A DNA stretch of 45,616 bases, taken from positions 3,322,484 to 3,368,099 of the forward strand of contig AP018269.1 in the NCBI GenBank assembly GCA_003994795.1, written 5' to 3'. Position numbers and translations under genes: made by a program. The stretch comes from Cylindrospermum sp. NIES-4074. GTDB taxonomy: Bacteria > Cyanobacteriota > Cyanobacteriia > Cyanobacteriales > Nostocaceae. The notes beneath the pieces are model-generated. The model did not search any database. It was not told the DNA's origin and saw only the letters and a list, made by a program, of their open reading frames with translations. Positions 1-8,087 of the stretch are shown here, in pieces (within the stretch, counting starts at the first letter, position 1; the number at the start of each line of letters is the position of its first letter).

Positions 1-1021
1 GATATTCTTTCAATCCTAAAAAACCCTTGGCTTCTCGATAAAAAACCTCTACCCAATTCCGTTGAGAATAGGTGTTGACTATCCATTCTGGAGTCACAAC
101 AGATGTAGCAACATTGGTAATAAAGTAGTCGATATCTGTGGCATTAGAAAAAGTATTAGCATTCATGACGATAGCTATACTTCGTTTACCCTCTAGACGT
201 GATATCTCGACTTCTTTAGTTGCCACCCATACTTTTTTGGGTTTATCTAAGTTGAGTTGAATTTCGCTAAAAGACTCTTGGGGTAAAGACTTTGCCAACT
301 CATCTATCCTAATTATTTGGTGATTATTCTCTTGCTCACCGATTGTAACTTTCCGATTTTTGGCTATTCCTCCTAAATACTTTAATTTTCGATTTTCTAG
401 TTCTATTAGGAATGATGTATTGTTACCATATCCCGCATCTATAATCACTATTCCTGGTTGATATCCTCGACCCAGAGTTTGGTCTATTAACTTAATTGCT
501 ATCTCTGTTTTTTTCTCAAATAGAGGGTCTTGTTTCCCTTCGGCTAAAGAATCAGCGTGTTGATATAATTCTATATCTAATGGTAGGCTTTTTCTCCCAT
601 CATATAAATGACTTGTTACTACTACTATCCCGTTATCTGTTTTACCAATTTCTCCAATATATTGTCTGACTACGCCTTCGGTAAAGTTACCACTTTTCCT
701 ATGTCCTGAATCATCAATTATCAAGCTAAATCCCCTACTGATTCTGGTCTGACTACACTTGTTCATTACCTGCAAACGTCGTTCATTTACCTTGATTGCT
801 GACCACGGTGCTTCTGTTAAAAAATGGTGTAATCTGTAGTAAGTTACGCCTACAGCGTTCTCTGCCATCTGGAATATGTTTTTTCGCTCGCTTTCTCCTA
901 ATAATCCTCCTAAATAATGTCTAAACTCCCTTTTTTGGGCTTTATGGCCAAATACATCATCAAACCTTTGACACCATTTTTCAAAGCATGGGGGCATAGC
1001 TGTGGGCGTTGTCTCTTTCAT
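1..1021 (-). CDS. IS701-type transposase, partial (C-terminus beyond left edge)
   Basis: I translated this frame by hand on the minus strand. It is open from an ATG at 1021 down to base 2, giving 340 residues without a stop, and it continues past the left edge. It is a DDE transposase that cuts and joins IS ends. Visible catalytic motifs are DDSGHRKSG (Asp near 103-104), IDAGYGN (Asp195) and YSQRNWVEVFYREAK, which matches the IS4-superfamily Y-(2)-R-(3)-E-(6)-K signature with Glu325 as the third acid. The DDSGHRKSG plus RQYIGEIGK context is typical of the IS701 group, whose proteins are usually about 400-440 residues, so roughly 60-100 residues are missing. The visible part looks intact. The IS end should lie within 1022-1115, but I could not pick out the terminal inverted repeat with confidence. 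Confidence 0.88.
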   Translation of the reverse strand, partial: MKETTPTAMPPCFEKWCQRFDDVFGHKAQKREFRHYLGGLLGESERKNIFQMAENAVGVTYYRLHHFLTEAPWSAIKVNERRLQVMNKCSQTRISRGFSLIIDDSGHRKSGNFTEGVVRQYIGEIGKTDNGIVVVTSHLYDGRKSLPLDIELYQHADSLAEGKQDPLFEKKTEIAIKLIDQTLGRGYQPGIVIIDAGYGNNTSFLIELENRKLKYLGGIAKNRKVTIGEQENNHQIIRIDELAKSLPQESFSEIQLNLDKPKKVWVATKEVEISRLEGKRSIAIVMNANTFSNATDIDYFITNVATSVVTPEWIVNTYSQRNWVEVFYREAKGFLGLKEY

Positions 1022-1115
1022 GCGGGTTAGTTTGATGTGAAAGCTTTGCTATATCTACATCATAACCTTTTTTAGTCTCTTTTTTTGCCTAAGTCCCGTT
1101 AGGGAGAATAACTGA

Positions 1116-1493
1116 TTAATTCGTAACCTGACCAGTCCACTCTCCAGCCATAATCACCTGACTACATCGATGTCCAGCTAGACGGAACCTGTCACTGGCG
1201 ACTCTAAAGATTTTGACCCGAAATATCATGTGTTCAACAGCAATTCGGCGGGACGAGAGTCGTTTATTCTCTTGTTTTTGTAATTCAGAAATTTCTGTAT
1301 TTTTGCGTTTCTTATGAGGAGTAGTAATGGCATCATCTCCAATGTAGACTTTATCGCCAAGAAACTTTTGTGTGGCTGTAAATTTATGACGAGTTTCTCG
1401 AAACAAATTTATATCGTTTGTCTTGCCTAACATTCCCACACAGACATTGGCAGTATCTATTATAAATGATTGAGGTTTATTGCCAAAGTTGGC
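1116..1493 (-). pseudogene. IS5 family (IS1031-like) transposase remnant, C-terminal part
   Basis: The frame is open from 1493 (in-frame stop at 1494-1496) to the stop at 1116. It carries FGNKPQSFIIDTANV, then GKTNDINLFRETR, GDKVYIGD and ENKRLSSRRIAVEHMI, ending in KIFRVASDRFRL. This order (GKT.DI.LFR, LGDK.Y.G, E.K..S..R..VEH..R..K.FRV) is that of the DDE_Tnp_4/HARBI1-like transposases of the IS5 family. The N-terminal half is absent, with no matching frame upstream, so this is a dead fragment. A GTG at 1437-1439 could nominally start a 107-residue ORF, but there is no reason to think it is expressed. It abuts the right end of the IS701-type element, suggesting nested insertions. Confidence 0.7.
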
Positions 1494-1496
1494 TTA

Positions 1497-2012
1497 AATC
1501 AAAACAGTTAATTCATCTGTGTTTATCTGTGGTTCCATTCTCCTCAAATTAACTTTTGCCAGATGTCGGATTCAATCATTATCGATTTTTACCCTAACTA
1601 CTATACGGGAACCATATTTGAATTTTGAAAAAAACTCTGTATAGCTTTACCTCCCCTCTTGCCTTCTTTCCCTGTTAAGAGTTCCCTATCTACACCAATA
1701 ATCTCAATAATCAAACCCGATTCCTATAGATATGAAAAAGGCTTGGAAGGGAAACCAAGCCGAAACTTCACTCAGGGTAAAATTACACTTTATAATAAAA
1801 TTTTTCAGTAAGTGCGGCATCTATCTTACGGATGATTTCACAGTATTATTTCTGAATAATTCAGTAGACAAATCTTACTTGATTTTAATTGAATTGTATG
1901 CATATCTGCTGAAATCGTGTAATTGTGGAGATGTAGTTAGTGGCTGATTTGTCAACAACTTAGGATTGAGTATAGCCCTTTCAGGGTGTGTTAATTTTCT
2001 GTGTTTTCTGGG
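1497..2012. other. AT-rich noncoding stretch between IS remnants
   Basis: No supportable gene. It contains one copy of the dispersed 10-bp-unit repeat (TCATCTGTGTTTATCTGTGG, from about 1513) followed by GGTTCCATTCTCCT, a flank shared with other copies. Near 1737-1762 there is a short inverted repeat (GGCTTGG ... CCAAGCC) resembling an IS end or a weak terminator. A 71-codon plus-strand ORF at 1732 starts inside that hairpin and looks like chance. Confidence 0.5.
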
Positions 2013-2330
2013 CTAAAATCTGATCCTGTTGAGACAGGAGGCAAGTTCAAGAGATAAATTCGTTTTGGTTGAGCAATCTTTGGGCATCCTGGATGGCGGC
2101 GAAAACCTTTCAGCTTGGCAAGACCTGCCAGATGTTTGAGAATTGGCGATCATGCGATGAAGGTCATGTTCTAAAAAACACGCCATTCTTCGGGGGGAAT
2201 CGTAATCATCATCCCTCTGTAAGTGCAAAAATTCCGGTCTGCAATCCAAACATCATATTCTTCAACAGTAGGTAGTACCTTATCACTGGACTTTAGACTA
2301 AAGCAAGGAATGGTCAGGCAGCCAAGCAGC
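2013..2330 (-). pseudogene. IS4-family transposase remnant with internal stops
   Basis: On the minus strand the frame reads LKSSDKV, then LPTVEEYDVWIADRNFCT, then GMMITIPPEEWRVF. It hits a stop (2171-2173), continues in the same frame through a second stop (2150-2152), and ends with LKHLAGLAKLKGFRRHPG and a Pro/Lys-rich tail. WIADRNFCT around the second catalytic Asp and the C-terminal KL..FRRHP..P tail are typical of an IS4-type transposase family common in cyanobacteria. The middle that normally separates these segments is deleted. No functional product is expected. Upstream (2331-2497) I see no convincing continuation. Confidence 0.55.
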
Positions 2331-2497
2331 TAAAAAGGAAGGAATGCCAGTAAGAACAAGCACCCCAATAACGACCGTTTGAGGCATCGTAGTCTAGGGT
2401 AACAACGACTCAGGCAAACGAAACGTTCAAGGAGTTCGTCAAAGTCACTGACAAAACCATCTAGAGTGAATTAAGAAAAACCAGTGTAGAGAAAAAC

Positions 2498-3748
2498 ATG
2501 ATAGAGATGTTAGCGGAAACCTTGACCGGCATAGAAGCCAGATTACAAATTGATTGGGTTCTGGTAAATACCAGCTTGCAGTTTGCTGGTTGGGGAATCT
2601 TCTCACTTTTGCTTGCAGAGATATTAAGAGACAGCTACCATGCCTTGTGTCACCAGGTAACTTGGCTAGCTAAATGGCACAACAAACACCATGCAGCCTA
2701 TCGTCGGGATTTATCGCTAGTTTCCCAAAAAGCTTACATAGATTCCCAGCTATATCACGATATTGTCGAATCTAGTCTACTGCTAGTGCTATTGGTGTTA
2801 TTAGCCTTAATTGGCCAACAATGGGGATTATGGCTGGGAGTAGCCTATGCTTGCACCTTTTTGTATGGTGCATCTGTGCGATATTTCCAAGGGACAATTG
2901 ATACAGACTACAACCACCTACCCGGCCCATTAGAGACGATTCCCTCAGTATGGTGGGTAAACAGGTCTTACCATTGGCGTCATCATTTTGATGATGTTAA
3001 TGCTTATTACAGTGGTGTTTTTCCTCTAGTAGATAAAGTAATAGGAACAGGACTTTCTCTTAAAGGTAAAACCATCGCTTTAACAGGTGCATCAGGTGCT
3101 TTGGGGCAAGCATTAGCGGCGGAACTCCTTAAGCATAATGCTAAAGTTATGGCATTAACCACAAATCCCGAAAAAATAGCGGCGCAAGCTGGGGTAAAAG
3201 TTGTTTTTTGGCAATTGAGTAATGAGTCTGATCTGAAAGAAAGTTTACAGAAAGTTGATATTTTGATTATCAATCATGGTGTGAATGTCTACAGTAGCCG
3301 CACACCGCTAGCAATCAAAGATTCCTACGAGGTGAATACTTTTTCAGCATTGCAGTTGATAGATATATTTTCTACAACTGTCACAGTCGGAGAAGCTAAA
3401 GCAACTAAAGAAATTTGGGTTAACACTTCTGAGGCGGAGGTTTCCCCGGCGCTGAGTCCACTTTATGAACTTAGCAAACGTGCCTTGGGGGAACTTGTGA
3501 CTCTCAAGCGGTTGGATGAGGTTTGTGTAATTCGCAAGTTAATTTTAGGGCCGTTTAAGAGTCAATTAAATCCTTATGGTGTAATGTCAGCATCACAAGT
3601 AGCACGTGGTATTTTGTTTTTAGCAAAGCGAGATTTTAGAAATATCATTGTGACAATAAATCCGCTGACTTATGTGCTTTTTCCTGTGAAGGAATTTAGT
3701 ACTTGGCTGTACTATCGGGTTTTTAGTAAAGCAGTACAGGGTGAATAA
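2498..3748 (+). CDS. bifunctional sterol desaturase-like / short-chain dehydrogenase fusion
   Basis: This 416-residue protein has two domains. The N-terminal half (about 1-185) is membrane-associated with hydrophobic stretches near 25-42 and 92-130. It carries the His clusters of the fatty-acid-hydroxylase/sterol-desaturase superfamily: H48/H52, HNKHH (61-65), H140 and HWRHH (159-163), which bind a di-iron centre. The C-terminal half (about 188-400) is an SDR Rossmann domain with TGASGALG (196-203) and a Y323-x3-K327 catalytic pair (YELSK). The substrate is unknown; an oxygenation coupled to alcohol/ketone redox on a lipid or carotenoid is a reasonable inference. The same fusion is annotated in other cyanobacteria as bifunctional sterol desaturase/short-chain dehydrogenase. 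Start at ATG 2498, with no strong Shine-Dalgarno. It is the first intact gene after the IS scrapyard and appears monocistronic. Confidence 0.85.
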   Translation: MIEMLAETLTGIEARLQIDWVLVNTSLQFAGWGIFSLLLAEILRDSYHALCHQVTWLAKWHNKHHAAYRRDLSLVSQKAYIDSQLYHDIVESSLLLVLLVLLALIGQQWGLWLGVAYACTFLYGASVRYFQGTIDTDYNHLPGPLETIPSVWWVNRSYHWRHHFDDVNAYYSGVFPLVDKVIGTGLSLKGKTIALTGASGALGQALAAELLKHNAKVMALTTNPEKIAAQAGVKVVFWQLSNESDLKESLQKVDILIINHGVNVYSSRTPLAIKDSYEVNTFSALQLIDIFSTTVTVGEAKATKEIWVNTSEAEVSPALSPLYELSKRALGELVTLKRLDEVCVIRKLILGPFKSQLNPYGVMSASQVARGILFLAKRDFRNIIVTINPLTYVLFPVKEFSTWLYYRVFSKAVQGE

Positions 3749-3780
3749 TTGGTAGGGTGCGTTATGGACATTAGTCCTAA

Positions 3781-3966
3781 GAGGATGTCTGAAAAGTTTT
3801 TGGTGATGTATCAAGCACCCGGAGATCCCCCTAAATCCACGCCAGTTCGCACAACGGGGGGAACCCCCGCAAGCGACTGGCTCCCCTTAAAAAGGGGGAC
3901 TTTAAGAAAATTCCCCCCCCTTTTTAAGGGGATCTAGATCAATTGTGATACTTCTCAGACATCCTC
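3781..3966. mobile_element. 186-bp MITE-like element with TAA target duplication
   Basis: The ends are inverted repeats: GAGGATGTCTGAAAAGT at the left (3781-3797) and the complement of GAGGATGTCTGAGAAGT at the right (ending 3966), 16 of 17 matching. The element is bracketed by TAA at 3778-3780 and 3967-3969. Inside is a second inverted pair, CTCCCCTTAAAAAGGGGGA (from 3881) against CCCCCCCCTTTTTAAGGGG (from 3912), so the transcript would fold strongly. GAG termini plus a 3-bp TNA duplication are the hallmarks of the IS1031 group of IS5, and a remnant transposase of that family lies at 1116-1493. It carries no coding capacity of its own; a 62-codon ORF over it is a by-product. Confidence 0.65.
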
Positions 3967-3969
3967 TAA

Positions 3970-4178
3970 CGCATCGAAAATATAGGACGGTTCATTAGCC
4001 TACGGCATAACACACCATACAAAACTAGAAAATGGGTAAAATTGAAAGCCTCTTTCCTTGTAGGGAAGAAGTTTGGAGAGAGGTTTTTATCTAGTGTGAA
4101 AAGTCAAAAAATACTAGTTACATGGTTTTGTATTTCCAGAATAAATAGTTAAAAGCAAATTTGTTTATTTATCCTCGT
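3970..4178. other. intergenic, upstream of the esterase gene
   Basis: No gene seen. The stretch is AT-rich and includes AGCCTCTTTCCTTG and GGAAGAAGTTTGGAGAGAGG segments that look like repeat debris. It must contain the promoter of the esterase gene, but no clear -35/-10 pair can be assigned by eye. Confidence 0.3.
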
Positions 4179-5390
4179 ATGCCCTATAAAAGTAAAATAG
4201 TTTTATCAGTTTTATCTTGGCTGGTCATCTTGCTGAGTTTTGTGAGTTTGTTTCTCAGTTCTTGGATTATTATTCCTGCTCCAAATATGCTTTTACTCAA
4301 TCTAGGGGTGGGAGCGCCAGAAGTCAGTCCTTTGTTGTTTGTATTAAGTTCGTTTTCATTGTTGCTGTCTTTTTTGTATATTCGTCAGCATAAACTAAAG
4401 CGCCTAGCTGGTATTTTTAGCTTAATAGGATTGTTACTTTGTGCGTTGGTGCTGGTGAATATATCACCAACTCAAAGGCAAATGGCAGCAGCAATGAAAC
4501 AAGGTTTAGGTGCAGACTATCTAGAAAAAATTCCCGTTAAAGTCAGCGCTAAAATGCAAAAGAGTCCCTTTTTATTAGTTAATTCTTTTCGGGGTATTCC
4601 ATTAGAAAAAACACGGCATCAAACAGGTATTGCGTTCGCTACTCCGGCGGGAGTGCCTTTAACAATGGAAGTTTACCAACCTCCAGAAGTGGGAAAATAT
4701 CCAGCGCTGGTAGTGATTTATGGTGGAGGTTGGCAACATGGCAATCCTCGTGCCAATTCAGCATTTAATCAATACATTGCTAGTCGTGGATATACAGTAT
4801 TTGCTATTGACTATCGACACGCACCAAACTATCGATTTCCTGCTCAATTAGATGATGTGCGAACCGCCCTGAATTTTATTCGCCAACACGCGGCTGAATA
4901 TGAAGCCGATACAGAACGCATGGCGCTTTTAGGACGTTCTGCGGGGGCGCATTTAGCAATGTTAGCGGCTTATCAACCAGATGCACCACCCATTCGGGCT
5001 GTGGTGAACTATTACGGGCCTGTTAATTTAACTGAAGGCTATAACTCACCACCACATCCTGACCCCATCAACACCCGCGCTGTTTTAAAAACATTTATTG
5101 GTGGTTCTCTGGAAGAATTCCCCAAGCAGTATGAAATTGCTTCACCGATAAATTATGTAACGGGCCCTTTACCACCAACTTTATTAATTTACGGTGGTCG
5201 TGACCATTTGGTAGAAGCGCGATTTGGTAGGCAGATGTATGAACGTTTACAAAACTCTGGTAACACTGCTGTTTTTCTGGAAATTCCTTGGGCAGAACAC
5301 GCTTTTGACGCCGTTTTTAATGGTGTGAGCAATCAATTAGCGTTATATTACACCGAAAGGTTTTTGGCTTGGGCGTTGTTCAATCCATAA
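4179..5390 (+). CDS. membrane-anchored alpha/beta-hydrolase (esterase/lipase, BD-FAE/Aes-like)
   Basis: This serine hydrolase has an N-terminal block of about three membrane segments (roughly residues 5-110), then a soluble alpha/beta-hydrolase domain. Visible features are the oxyanion motif YGGGWQHG, which replaces the HGGG of hormone-sensitive-lipase-type enzymes; the nucleophile elbow GRSAGA (Ser254); Asp342 in GGRDHLV; and His374 in EHAFD. Together these form an intact catalytic triad. The sequence IDYRHAPNYRFPAQLDDV is typical of carboxylesterases acting on short acyl esters. I chose ATG 4179 (MPYKSK); a TTG six codons upstream (4161) is possible, but it adds nothing recognisable and has no better ribosome-binding site. 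The catalytic domain should lie at the membrane surface, but which face cannot be settled here. Confidence 0.85.
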   Translation: MPYKSKIVLSVLSWLVILLSFVSLFLSSWIIIPAPNMLLLNLGVGAPEVSPLLFVLSSFSLLLSFLYIRQHKLKRLAGIFSLIGLLLCALVLVNISPTQRQMAAAMKQGLGADYLEKIPVKVSAKMQKSPFLLVNSFRGIPLEKTRHQTGIAFATPAGVPLTMEVYQPPEVGKYPALVVIYGGGWQHGNPRANSAFNQYIASRGYTVFAIDYRHAPNYRFPAQLDDVRTALNFIRQHAAEYEADTERMALLGRSAGAHLAMLAAYQPDAPPIRAVVNYYGPVNLTEGYNSPPHPDPINTRAVLKTFIGGSLEEFPKQYEIASPINYVTGPLPPTLLIYGGRDHLVEARFGRQMYERLQNSGNTAVFLEIPWAEHAFDAVFNGVSNQLALYYTERFLAWALFNP

Positions 5391-5654
5391 TTTCATCCCA
5401 GAAATTAGCTGGTAATTTTTAATAATTAATCGCCGATTGTATCAGTTTCTCCGAGAGTAGAAGGGCGGGCAAGATGCCCACCCCACAAGAATCACATTGA
5501 ATGATGATATGCAAATTATAGAATTTTCAGCTTACTCATATTCAGCAATGCTGATTTTCTTATCTGTGTAGCCTTCGGCAAGCCGCTTTGCGTCTACATC
5601 TGTAGTTCCCTTTTCATAAAATTTATGTTTCTACTCTTGTCTAATTAATAAAAC
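5391..5654. repeat. intergenic with a common cyanobacterial hairpin repeat
   Basis: Contains GGGCGGGCAAGATGCCCACCC (about 5463-5484), a GC-rich hairpin of a family widely scattered in cyanobacterial genomes. It lies between convergent genes and may slow transcription from either side, but it has no T-run, so I do not call it an intrinsic terminator. Confidence 0.5.
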
Positions 5655-6797
5655 CTATTGCACCACCCAATCGACTGTTTGTGCTTCAGTAATATCTGGC
5701 ACTTCGAGTCGAGATTTCATCCGGGAAAGTACTTTCTCTGGCACATTCGCGGTGCGATCGCCATTTCTTCGCAGTAATTCTTCCCAAGATGCTTCTAAAT
5801 AAACAATGCGAACGCTGGCTTGATAATTAGCAAATAAACGCACCAGCACCCCTCGCAATTGGCGACTGAGGTTAGTTGCATTCCAGACAAAGCATTGTTG
5901 ATTTCGTAGATATTCCTTGGCTATGGCTTTAGCTGCATTCACCACTGCACCTTGGTCTTCGTCAGGATCAATACCCATCCTTTTTCGCAGTTCATCTAGA
6001 GAAATCACCCGCCAGTTAGGAAGATTTTCTTGAATCCAAGTATCTTTCCCTGAACCTGGTAAACCCGACATCATCACCACTTGAAAGCGCGTATCATCAT
6101 AGGCTTCATAGTCTGGGTGACGATCTTCCTTTTGGAAATAAATAAACCGACTGTGGGCTGATGGAAATATGCGCGGCTGTTCAAAGCAGTGATTTTCTTG
6201 GCAAAATTCTCTAAAAAACTCGATCCGCTCAAATAACTGTGCTTGGTCATCGCAATAACGCCCCCGCACATCGGCTTCAGCCAACAAACCCAGCATATCG
6301 CAACGGATGATTTGACTAGCTTTAATAACTGCGCGTTCAGGGTTCGGCTTGTCCCAAAACCATAGCGGCAGACTCCCATATTTAATCAAAGATGCGATCG
6401 CCTCCCGTTCTCTAAATGGTACACCCAAATCCCAAAGAATCTGCTGTGCCATTCTCACTCCCTGGAGTACATGACCTTTAGAAGAAATCGCCCCAGTCTC
6501 ATCAACCTGAGTAGAAGCGGGTTTAGCGACATCATGGAGTAAAGCAGCCGCAAATAAATGCGATCGCTCTTTAGACGGTAACACCCGCCATTGAGGTAAA
6601 GCAACTAACGCCTCACACACCAATTTTGTATGAATGAGAACATTACCCTCAGCGTGATAACGTGGGTCTTGGGGACAATCAGCCAACGCTAGCAGCCAAT
6701 CAAACTTTGCTTCCAGTGCAGGCCAATTTATTAACCAATCAGGTTCATTGGGACAATCAGGAAAAAACCAAGATAACGAATTAACAGCAGAAATCAT
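5655..6797 (-). CDS. HD-Pnk-like RNA/DNA end-healing enzyme (HD phosphoesterase + 5'-OH polynucleotide kinase)
   Basis: This 380-residue two-domain protein has an N-terminal HD-superfamily metal phosphohydrolase (about 45-200) with H56, the doublet H88-D89 in ALLHDVAKP, H109 in KGHV and D167 as candidate metal ligands. The C-terminal P-loop kinase (about 238-380) has Walker A GLPGSGKD (245-252), SLDEL with Asp268 as likely general base, and an Arg-rich lid RNGDR (344-348), as in T4-type polynucleotide kinases. This order matches the HD-Pnk enzymes described from Runella, in which the HD module removes 2',3'-cyclic or 3' phosphate and the kinase phosphorylates 5'-OH. It lies 148 bp downstream of an RNA ligase gene on the same strand, so healing and sealing activities are paired. 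Start ATG 6797; both domains appear intact. Confidence 0.85.
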   Translation of the reverse strand: MISAVNSLSWFFPDCPNEPDWLINWPALEAKFDWLLALADCPQDPRYHAEGNVLIHTKLVCEALVALPQWRVLPSKERSHLFAAALLHDVAKPASTQVDETGAISSKGHVLQGVRMAQQILWDLGVPFREREAIASLIKYGSLPLWFWDKPNPERAVIKASQIIRCDMLGLLAEADVRGRYCDDQAQLFERIEFFREFCQENHCFEQPRIFPSAHSRFIYFQKEDRHPDYEAYDDTRFQVVMMSGLPGSGKDTWIQENLPNWRVISLDELRKRMGIDPDEDQGAVVNAAKAIAKEYLRNQQCFVWNATNLSRQLRGVLVRLFANYQASVRIVYLEASWEELLRRNGDRTANVPEKVLSRMKSRLEVPDITEAQTVDWVVQ

Positions 6798-6864
6798 TTT
6801 CCTATCCTCAAATATTTATTTGCATTTGAATAAACCACCCAACAACAGATAAGCACCAATAAAA

Positions 6865-6895
6865 CATCTGTGTTTATCTGTGTTCATCTGTGGTT
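6865..6895. repeat. dispersed 10-bp-unit repeat (ACAGATGAAC type)
   Basis: On the plus strand this reads CATCTGTGTTTATCTGTG and continues TTCATCTGTGGTT, three tandem 10-bp units of the sequence ACAGATGAAC/ACAGATAAAC in reverse. It lies between the RNA ligase and HD-Pnk genes. Other copies are at about 1513, 8058, 14951 and 17455. The flank GGTTCAATTCTCCT is shared with the copy at 1513. Confidence 0.75.
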
Positions 6896-6945
6896 CAATT
6901 CTCCTAAAATTTGCCTTTCCAAATCATGAACTCAATCGAATACTA

Positions 6946-7731
6946 TCACCCAAACAAATCAACATCAGAACGCAGCAGATTGGGAATTATCGGACGATTT
7001 AGCCAATGTCCATCTGACTGTTGAATAGTCGTCAAAAAGCTCGAACGCACATATTTATAACGGCAAGTAACCACATCATCATTTTCAACCTTGATATATA
7101 AACCTTCCATCAAAGAACTTTGGTCAGTTTGTTTGAGACAACGTTCCACATCAAGTCCTTTTTCTTGACAAATTTGGCTCAAATGTTCCAAATGTGCAGG
7201 TGTTTGGTAATGCGATTCACCCAACAGCCCCATGAGTTGTTTATAAGCTTGGAGTTTACCCGCAAACAGCACAGGTACAGAAACTAGAGGCAATCCTTCT
7301 AATAACTGCTGACGGCTAGCGGTGCTGAGAAATACGTGCTTTTTTAAATCCAAAACATCGTATTCAAGAAAGTAGTGAGGTAAGGCATCATAAAATACTG
7401 TATGCTTGGCGTAAAGCCACTCACCAAACAGAATAAAACGGCTTCCCAATACTTCCCAAAATGCCGCCGCGTGAGTATTTGCCCACTGTTTAAATAGGTT
7501 AAAGTGCTTTTCCCTAGCGCCACCAGTTAAATAGTGTCCCCGGCTTTGTAGACGCAGTTGACCATCAGCAGTAAAACTAATAGCAGCATTTGCCCCATCA
7601 ACCTTTTCTTCAACTACCACATACTGGTTTTTGATAGCAGTAAAGGGAATACTATCAAGGTCTTCATCCCCAGGTTGCAGCCTCGAACCCTCAATATGAT
7701 GGGTACGCGGATATTTATAAATTTGTTCCAT
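6946..7731 (-). CDS. ATP-dependent RNA ligase (Rnl2-like RNA_ligase family)
   Basis: This 261-residue member of the covalent nucleotidyltransferase superfamily should join 3'-OH and 5'-phosphate RNA ends through a lysyl-AMP intermediate. Signature motifs in order are I, EEKVDGANA with Lys43 as the AMP-accepting residue; Ia, SRGHY (63-67); III, FGEWLYAKHTVFYD (102-115); IV, EGLYIKVE (209-216); and V, RYKYVR (224-229) with Lys226. All expected catalytic positions are present. It lacks a large C-terminal domain, so specificity would come from the short tail after motif V. It is the first gene of a minus-strand pair with the HD-Pnk gene. I infer RNA rather than DNA ligation from the family resemblance and the partner enzyme. 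Start ATG 7731. Confidence 0.9.
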   Translation of the reverse strand: MEQIYKYPRTHHIEGSRLQPGDEDLDSIPFTAIKNQYVVVEEKVDGANAAISFTADGQLRLQSRGHYLTGGAREKHFNLFKQWANTHAAAFWEVLGSRFILFGEWLYAKHTVFYDALPHYFLEYDVLDLKKHVFLSTASRQQLLEGLPLVSVPVLFAGKLQAYKQLMGLLGESHYQTPAHLEHLSQICQEKGLDVERCLKQTDQSSLMEGLYIKVENDDVVTCRYKYVRSSFLTTIQQSDGHWLNRPIIPNLLRSDVDLFG

Positions 7732-8057
7732 TATTTTCCTACCTTGGCATCAACAATCAAATGACTTCGCGGCAAATTGAAACGAGTAAGCAAACGTCTT
7801 TTGAGGATTGCTACTATTTGCCCTTGACCTGAATTTGACTGAGATGAGGGACTACATATGCCGTTACCGTAGGTTTTTTAGGGTATTATTTCTATAATAC
7901 ACGATACTCTACCGGATTGGCTAGGGTTTTTGGCAACTGACAATATTTTTTATCAATGCTAAAAAGTAGGACTTTGGGAATTTTTTTTCCTTCATTCAAG
8001 TAGTAAATTTAGATTTTTGCATTTCTCAGTTAAGTGAGAGATGAGAAGAATTAAGTA
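7732..8057. other. divergent intergenic region between the RNA ligase and exported-protein genes
   Basis: About 330 bp with no gene. It must hold promoters for both directions. AT-rich blocks (e.g. TATTATTTCTATAATACACG near 7883) could supply -10 elements. Near 8023 the segment TTTCTCAGTTAAGTGAGAGA forms a small hairpin. No operator could be assigned. Confidence 0.35.
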
Positions 8058-8087
8058 ACCACAGATGAACACAGATGAACACAGATA
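8058..8087. repeat. dispersed repeat that supplies the start codon of the next gene
   Basis: The sequence after ACC is ACAGATGAAC, ACAGATGAAC, ACAGATAAAT: three direct 10-bp units of the same family found at about 1513, 6865, 14951 and 17455. The ATG inside the second unit (8075) is the only ATG preceding the signal-peptide-like segment of the downstream ORF. Confidence 0.75.

Noticed and set aside
1732-1947. 71-codon plus-strand ORF
   Set aside because: Starts inside a small hairpin, in AT-rich IS debris, with no ribosome-binding site or recognisable motif.
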